NCBI GenBank assembly: GCA_015068525.1
Contig: SVKJ01000003.1
Span: 1-64,000, forward strand
Origin: Oscillospiraceae bacterium
Lineage (GTDB): Bacteria > Bacillota > Clostridia > UMGS1840 > HGM11507
Length of the DNA: 64,000 nt
Reading direction: 5' to 3'
The notes beneath the pieces were generated by a model. That model did not search any database, had not been told where the DNA came from, and was given only the letters and a program-made list of their open reading frames with translations. Positions 59,320 through 64,000 of this stretch are shown in pieces. Numbering within the stretch: position 1 is the stretch's first letter; each line of letters begins with the position of its first letter. A program made the translations under genes and the position numbers.

Positions 59320-60303
59320 ATGAAAAAATTATTTGTATGTTTTTTAATTGTACTTTTAATATTTAATTTAACTGCTTTTTGTGAGGAAACTAAAATATAC
59401 ACCTTTCCGGGTGAAAGGGTTGTGTTTGACTTTTCATTTTCTGATAATAAAGATGTTATAACATCGGATTTTTACATTAAGCCAACGGGACCTGCAAAGT
59501 TACAAATTAATTTTAAAAATGCTGATGAAAGTTTTACAGTTAATTTTAAGATTATAAACAAACTGACAAAGGATATTATATATAACAGTGTTGTAAACTT
59601 TATATCGAACGGAGAAGATGATACATATCAGTATATTGAAATTTTCCCTGCACAATTAAAAACAAATGACGAATATTATATAGAAATATCAGAGCCTTCT
59701 TTAAAGAATGCAAAGGGTAAAATTGAAATAATAGGCAGTATTGAATTGCTTTCCGAAATAGGTAAACTTCGTAATCTTGGAATAGCAAATGATGTGGGGG
59801 AAGGACCTTATCAACCTGTTAAAAGAGGGGAAATGGCAAAACTTATTGCTCAGACTCTTAAAATGACATCTTCTGCTGCTTTCTGTTTGCCTGAATTTTC
59901 CGATGTAGCAAAGGACAATCCAAATTATAACTATATTGGATTAATAGAAAAAAAGGGGATAGCAGACGGATATGGAAACGGAAATTTTAAGCCGGATGAA
60001 AATATTACATATTACGAAGCGGTTAAAATGATTGTTTGTATGTTAGGTTATAAGCCTGAAGCAGAGATTAAAGGATATCCGGAGGGGTATTTGCAAACTG
60101 CAAACAAAATAGGAATTATACTTTATCCCGGAGCGGAAGACAGAGTTATAAATCTTGATGATATTTCAAAAATTTTATATAAGGCAATTGATACACCTCT
60201 GATGCTTCAGACTGGATTTGGAGCAGAAACGCAATATGAAATAGCAGACGGTGTAAATAATAAACTTATGACCATAAGAAATACATATCTTGCAACTGAA
60301 TAA
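59320..60303 (+). CDS. Exported protein with S-layer homology (SLH) domains
   Basis: A 327-residue protein with a signal peptide (residues 1-21, FCEE after it). Residues about 25-135 form a beta-rich region. SLH repeats follow: VKRGEMAKLIAQTLKM, then FSDVAKDNPNYNYIGLIEKKGIADGYGNGNFKPDENITYYEAVKMIVCMLGY, and a third weaker copy. SLH domains bind secondary cell-wall polymers, so it is wall-attached. Ends about 70 bases before repeat array E. RBS AAAGAAAGGA. Confidence 0.8.
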   Translation: MKKLFVCFLIVLLIFNLTAFCEETKIYTFPGERVVFDFSFSDNKDVITSDFYIKPTGPAKLQINFKNADESFTVNFKIINKLTKDIIYNSVVNFISNGEDDTYQYIEIFPAQLKTNDEYYIEISEPSLKNAKGKIEIIGSIELLSEIGKLRNLGIANDVGEGPYQPVKRGEMAKLIAQTLKMTSSAAFCLPEFSDVAKDNPNYNYIGLIEKKGIADGYGNGNFKPDENITYYEAVKMIVCMLGYKPEAEIKGYPEGYLQTANKIGIILYPGAEDRVINLDDISKILYKAIDTPLMLQTGFGAETQYEIADGVNNKLMTIRNTYLATE

Positions 60304-60369
60304 GGACCTCTCAAAATTCTAAAATGTATTATCTTGTATCATTTGAAACTATATAAACATTTTTATATT

Positions 60370-60540
60370 TCACTGTCATCCTGAACGCAGTGAAGGATCT
60401 CTTCTTAATAGGTAAGAGATTCATCGTCTATGCCTCAGAATGACAAGAGGAAAATGTAAAGTTTTAGTCGTTACAAGGTAGTAGGGGCGGTTCACGAACC
60501 GCCCGCCTACTCGGGACATTCGTGAATGTCCCCTACAATA
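60370..60540 (+). repeat. Mini-hairpin array E
   Basis: Two nested units. The first has an outer TGTCATCCTGA / TCAGAATGACA pair around GGATCTCTT/AAGAGATTC. The second has an outer GTAGGGG/CCCCTAC pair around CGGTTC-AC-GAACCG and GGGACATTC-GT-GAATGTCCC. This is very like common intergenic repeats of gut Clostridia. The 300-base gap from the SLH gene to the next gene is mainly this array. Confidence 0.8.
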
Positions 60541-60604
60541 AAGAGAACCTTGTTGTGTTAATACACAATAAGATTATTTTTAAAATTAATATAAGAGGCG
60601 GAAT

Positions 60605-61006
60605 ATGAAAAAAATATTAATTACAATAATAGTTTTGTTAATACTTGTTTCAGTGTTTGTTATTTGCTATATAGGACCAAAGATAAATGAGTCTGTCGGG
60701 TACTTGACATCTAACGATGATTATACCGAGCCTGCTTCAATAACACCGCAAAAAGCAATAGAAAATTCCAAAAAGATGCTTAATGAAAAAACTATCAAAA
60801 CAATTATAAATTATGATAATCCAAAAGTTCAAGAGGTAGTAGCCAACAAGCAACTATCAATAGTTTATTTTGATAAAAGTGTTAAAGATGGGAGACTCTT
60901 GTATAGGATTACTTTTAATACTATTCACGATGGACTTTTGGGACCGGTGGTTTTTTATGTGGATAAATTAAGCGGTAATGTAGTAGGTGGGGAATATAGA
61001 GAATAG
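60605..61006 (+). CDS. Small membrane-anchored protein, PepSY-like
   Basis: A 133-residue protein with an N-terminal membrane helix (about 4-23) and an exported domain. The C-terminal ending, with VFYVDKLSGNVVGGEYRE, resembles PepSY-like folds with 'Y/F-V-D-x-x-SG-x-V' ends, but the match is weak. It is bracketed by related 27-base sequences at 60544-60570 and 61049-61075. Function unknown. Confidence 0.6.
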   Translation: MKKILITIIVLLILVSVFVICYIGPKINESVGYLTSNDDYTEPASITPQKAIENSKKMLNEKTIKTIINYDNPKVQEVVANKQLSIVYFDKSVKDGRLLYRITFNTIHDGLLGPVVFYVDKLSGNVVGGEYRE

Positions 61007-61048
61007 AGAATAATATCACGAAATCCTAATGTATGATAATTTTCTCAA

Positions 61049-61240
61049 AGAACCTTGTTGCATTATTTCACAATAAAAAAAGAGGGCGAAATGGAACCGA
61101 ACCCGACCGCATCCTTAATGGATGATGAAGGAAGGGTGCAGGGCTGTGCTGTAACACAATGAAAACGAGGGCGGCTTGCCCGCGTGATGTTTGAATTGAT
61201 GTTACGAACGGAAGGTATAGCATCATTTCGCCTTCATTCA
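61049..61240 (+). repeat. Repeat segment F
   Basis: Begins with a copy (61049-61075) of the 60544-60570 unit. Contains a distant inverted repeat GGCGAAATG (near 61084) / CATTTCGCC (near 61225), hairpin GCATCC-TTAAT-GGATG and GGGC-GGCTT-GCCC. The 272-base gap holds no credible gene; a 76-codon minus-strand open frame is not supported. Confidence 0.65.
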
Positions 61241-61278
61241 TTTCACATTTCGCATTTCGAATTTTGAATTTGAAAAAA

Positions 61279-62115
61279 TTATTTTTTTTCAATAACACAC
61301 ACTGCCATTTTAATAAACATTTCTTTTAAGACAGGAAGTTTTGCTAAAGGTGCTAAAAAATTTCTAAGTGGCATTTCATTATAGTAACTTGGTGTTATAT
61401 TAAGATTTTTAAGAATGTTTTTAAATCTTTTTATTGTCATTTTATTTATATATGAAAAATATTCTTTTCCGTTTTCGTCTTTGGAAATTCTGAAATTAAT
61501 TCTGCTTTTTCCGTCAGGCAGGTCTTTTACAAGTTCTTTATAATCTCTTATTAAAGTTTTTTCGCTAAAGAATAAATGAACCCAGGGGATAAATATTGCA
61601 TCGCTTAAATGCGCACCGAACGGATGATTATAAGGAGGGAAGTTTATATATACTTTGCCGCCTTTTTTTAATACTCTTAAAACTTCTTTTAAAACTTCTT
61701 CAGGTTCTCCTACATGTTCCATAGCATCATTCATAATAATTGTATCAAACGAGTTGTCAGGATAGGGAAGATTTTTTGCATCGGCGCATATAAAGGTAAA
61801 TTCGTTTTCTAAATTCAGTTTTCTTGCTAAAGTTTCCGATTCTTCCTTGTAAGACTCGACAACATCAACACCGTACACATGGTTTGCCCCAAGCGTGATA
61901 TAATAAAGAGATTTTCCGCCTGCACCACAACCTATATCAAGAATATCTTTACCTTTAAACATTTCTTCTTTATTAGTATATCCTAAATAGTTTTTGATTG
62001 TATTTTCGCCTTTTTCAAACTGCCACATAGCATAAGTTTTAACTCCGTCATTATTTAAATTAAAAGGATGTACAACGGGTTTAAATAACTTGTTTATTTT
62101 TATAAGTAAACTCAT
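61279..62115 (-). CDS. Class I SAM-dependent methyltransferase
   Basis: A 278-residue protein. Motif I is ILDIGCGAGGKSLYYITLGA, followed by GVDVVESYKEE, ADAKNLPYPDNSFDTIIMNDAMEHV and LRVLKKGGKVYINFPPYNHPFGAHL, the classical Methyltransf_11 order. Substrate unknown; the C-terminal region resembles natural-product or glycan methyltransferases. The ATG at 62115, reading the minus strand, has GAGGTG before it; an earlier in-frame start is less likely. Confidence 0.85.
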   Translation of the reverse strand: MSLLIKINKLFKPVVHPFNLNNDGVKTYAMWQFEKGENTIKNYLGYTNKEEMFKGKDILDIGCGAGGKSLYYITLGANHVYGVDVVESYKEESETLARKLNLENEFTFICADAKNLPYPDNSFDTIIMNDAMEHVGEPEEVLKEVLRVLKKGGKVYINFPPYNHPFGAHLSDAIFIPWVHLFFSEKTLIRDYKELVKDLPDGKSRINFRISKDENGKEYFSYINKMTIKRFKNILKNLNITPSYYNEMPLRNFLAPLAKLPVLKEMFIKMAVCVIEKK

Positions 62116-62273
62116 AAATAACACCTCGAGAAAATATTATAAAACTAAATTTAATAATATCATATCATAAAAAAATAAAAAAATAAAGTTTTTTTAAAAA
62201 ATGTTGAAATATATTATAAAAAATGCTAAAATATAATATAATGCATTTAATTTTATTTAAGGAGGCAAACACA

Positions 62274-62660
62274 ATGAAAAAATATGAAGAAGAAAACAAT
62301 GTTGTAGAAATCGAAGCGGGTGACGTTACAGTTTCCGAAAGTGTTATTGCATCTATTGCTAAAAATGCTATTATGGAGGTTGAAGGTGTTCATAGCGTAA
62401 TTGGTGATGAGCAACCTGAACCAAAGAAAATTTTTGATTTGATTTCCAGTAAAGCAACAGGTAAAGATAAAGGTATCAAAGTTGTTACAAAAGATAATAA
62501 AGAACTGAGCATCGAAGTATTTGTTGTATTAAACTACGGAACAAATCTTATAAACGTATCTAAAAAAATTCAGGAAAAAGTAAAAGATGCAGTTGAAAGT
62601 ATAGTTGGTATGCACGTAGTAGATGTTGATGTTTATATTGAAGGCGTATTCGCCCAGTAA
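62274..62660 (+). CDS. Asp23/Gls24 family envelope stress protein
   Basis: A 128-residue Asp23-family protein: VTVSESVIASIAKNAIMEVEGVHSV, IKVVTKDNKELSIEVFVVLNYGTN and HVVDVDVYIEGVF. Family members associate with the membrane and respond to cell-wall or alkaline stress. ATG 62274 lies after AAGGAGG. It precedes nusB, as in most Clostridia. Confidence 0.93.
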   Translation: MKKYEEENNVVEIEAGDVTVSESVIASIAKNAIMEVEGVHSVIGDEQPEPKKIFDLISSKATGKDKGIKVVTKDNKELSIEVFVVLNYGTNLINVSKKIQEKVKDAVESIVGMHVVDVDVYIEGVFAQ

Positions 62661-62672
62661 TCGGAGGAACTA

Positions 62673-63110
62673 ATGAAAAGGCAAGATTTAAGAAAATATG
62701 CTTTTCTTATAACATTCGGAAGATCTCTTAGTTTTGATACTCCTGAGGAAGCTTTAGGTAACTATCTTGAGTCTTTTAAAGAAGATTATGAAAAAGAAAA
62801 TGGAAAGTTTTCTAAAAAAGACCTTGAGTTTATAAAAGATATAATCTTCGGAGTAAATAAAAATATAGAAACTATTGATAGTACAATTTCAAAATATGTA
62901 GAAGGGTATGAAATTACGCGAATATCTAAAGTGGCTCTTGCCGCTTTAAGAGTGAGCATCTATGAAATCTTATTTAGAGATGATATTCCGGATAAGGTTT
63001 CAGTAAACGAAGCCCTTGAAATAGTTAAACTTTATGACGACGACAGTACAAGAAAATTTGTTAACGGAGTTCTTGGCAGTCTCATAAAAGATGCGGAGAA
63101 TAAAGAATGA
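62673..63110 (+). CDS. nusB: Transcription antitermination factor NusB
   Basis: A 145-residue NusB: RKYAFLITFGRSLSFDTPEEAL at the start, ISKVALAALRVSIYEILFRDDIPDKVSVNEALEIVKLY and FVNGVLGSL at the end. It binds boxA RNA with S10 in ribosomal RNA antitermination. RBS CGGAGG. It overlaps xseA by four bases (ATGA). Confidence 0.95.
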   Translation: MKRQDLRKYAFLITFGRSLSFDTPEEALGNYLESFKEDYEKENGKFSKKDLEFIKDIIFGVNKNIETIDSTISKYVEGYEITRISKVALAALRVSIYEILFRDDIPDKVSVNEALEIVKLYDDDSTRKFVNGVLGSLIKDAENKE

Positions 63111-64000
63111 TAATCTCTGTAAGTGAACTTAATTCTCTTATAAAAGAATTTTTCGACTTAAATCCTATGTTTAACAGTGTCTATGTTAAAGGTGAAATTT
63201 CCAATTTTAAAAGGCATTCATCGGGGCACTGTTATTTCAGTTTGAAAGACGAGAAGAGTGTTATTAAAGCAGTGATGTTTAAATTTAATGCACTAAGCCT
63301 TAACTTTGAGCCTGAAAACGGAATGAAGGTTATAATAAATGCACGTCTGTCTTCTTATGAAAGAGATGGAGTTTATCAACTTTATGTTAATGAAATGCAG
63401 CCTGACGGAGTTGGTGCTTTGCATATTAAATTTGAGCAGCTTAAAGATAAACTTTCAAAAGAAGGTTTGTTTGACGAACAGTTTAAAAAGCCTTTACCTC
63501 GTTTTCCTAAAACTGTAGGGGTTGTTACGTCTAAAACCGGCGCTGCCGTTAAAGATATAATAAATGTCATAAAACGCCGTGCGAAAAATACTGATATTAT
63601 AATATATCCTGCAACTGTGCAGGGGGCTGATGCTCATAAAAGCATTGTAGCAGGGATTGAATATTTTAATGAAAATAAAGTTGACGTTATGATTGTAGGG
63701 CGAGGCGGAGGCTCTATTGAGGACTTGTGGTGCTTTAATGAGGAGGAAGTTGCCCGTGTAATTTTCAAATCAAGTGTTCCGGTTGTTTCTGCTGTTGGTC
63801 ACGAAACCGATTATACCATTTCTGACTTTGTGGCAGATTTAAGAGCGCCTACACCTTCTGCTGCCGCAGAACTTTGCGTTCCTCATCTTAAGGACGTAAT
63901 AGGCTTTATAGAAACTTCAAGGTCAAGAATGTATTTATCATTAAATAAAAATATAGATTTATATAAAAATAAACTTGATACTTTAAAAAACAGTAATGTG
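63107..64000 (+). CDS. xseA: Exodeoxyribonuclease VII large subunit, N-terminal part (runs off the window)
   Basis: Open from ATG 63107 to the window end (298 codons, no stop); the full protein is about 400 residues. The N-terminal OB domain has VKGEISNFKRHSSGHCYFSLKD; the catalytic part has KTVGVVTSKTGAAVKDIINV, VGRGGGSIEDLWCFN, VSAVGHETDYTISDFVADLRAPTPSAAAEL. Degrades single-stranded DNA with XseB, which is usually the next gene. It overlaps the nusB stop. Confidence 0.95.
   Translation, partial: MIISVSELNSLIKEFFDLNPMFNSVYVKGEISNFKRHSSGHCYFSLKDEKSVIKAVMFKFNALSLNFEPENGMKVIINARLSSYERDGVYQLYVNEMQPDGVGALHIKFEQLKDKLSKEGLFDEQFKKPLPRFPKTVGVVTSKTGAAVKDIINVIKRRAKNTDIIIYPATVQGADAHKSIVAGIEYFNENKVDVMIVGRGGGSIEDLWCFNEEEVARVIFKSSVPVVSAVGHETDYTISDFVADLRAPTPSAAAELCVPHLKDVIGFIETSRSRMYLSLNKNIDLYKNKLDTLKNSNV

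Noticed and set aside
61068..61298. 76-codon minus-strand open frame in repeat segment F
   Set aside because: Consists of intergenic repeat sequence and overlaps the end of the methyltransferase; no ribosome binding site.

Overview
The window is AT-rich DNA from an anaerobic, probably endospore-forming member of the Clostridia (Firmicutes), most like the uncultured gut lineages. Signs are AGGAGG-type ribosome binding sites, frequent TTG/GTG starts, near-consensus sigma-A promoters with 17-base spacing, sporulation genes (sigH, gerW/ytfJ, yabP, yabQ, a dacF-like carboxypeptidase), a biotin-dependent sodium-pump decarboxylase operon and several radical SAM enzymes. Nearly everything is on the plus strand. 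The exceptions are frr-pyrH and one methyltransferase.

Layout. 1-2700: two M16-peptidase-like genes. 2.7-7.3 kb: an accessory stretch (YeiH-type exporter, alpha/beta hydrolase, P-loop kinase, GH35 beta-galactosidase) with hairpin-rich repeats. 7.4-21.9 kb: a housekeeping run: lgt, dprA, topA, trmFO, a preQ1-riboswitch-controlled queT, two radical-SAM-associated genes, sigH, small metal-binding proteins, a site-2 protease, scpA-scpB, gerW, dacF, rluB. 22-27 kb: a five-gene sodium-translocating decarboxylase or transcarboxylase operon with two different carboxyltransferase subunits. 27-33 kb: cell-wall amidase, nadD-yqeK fusion, rsfS, leuS, ruvX, DUF1292. 33-38 kb: galactose-type ABC importer, acetylesterase, VanZ. 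38-39.5 kb: hairpin array, decayed four-helix-bundle gene, structured RNA, small zinc-ribbon protein. 39.6-44 kb: frr-pyrH on the minus strand, then an uncharacterised membrane and secreted-protein cluster. 44-48.5 kb: YgiQ, folD, the rqcP-yabP-yabQ-divIC cluster, tRNA-Leu. 48.9-55.7 kb: purine operon purE-F-M-N-(IMP cyclohydrolase)-(AICAR formyltransferase)-D. 55.7-62 kb: methyltransferase, cysteine-rich small protein, MFS transporter, second copy of the structured RNA, surface proteins, repeats, methyltransferase. 62.2 kb to the end: Asp23 protein, nusB, start of xseA.

The least explained signals are noncoding. First, two dispersed copies of one structured RNA class (38830-39036 and 58363-58526) each have their own promoter, a perfect 12-14 bp closing stem, a shared 3' motif and a terminator. 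Second, several intergenic arrays of mini-hairpins share one design: a short word is repeated in the left half, its reverse complement is repeated in the right half, and different small GC-rich hairpins sit between. Third, at dacF and yabP a terminator-like hairpin carries the ribosome binding site in its 3' arm and its T-tract runs into the start codon. Fourth, a degenerate tRNA overlaps the sigH stop codon. No phage, CRISPR array, transposase or obvious defence system was found.
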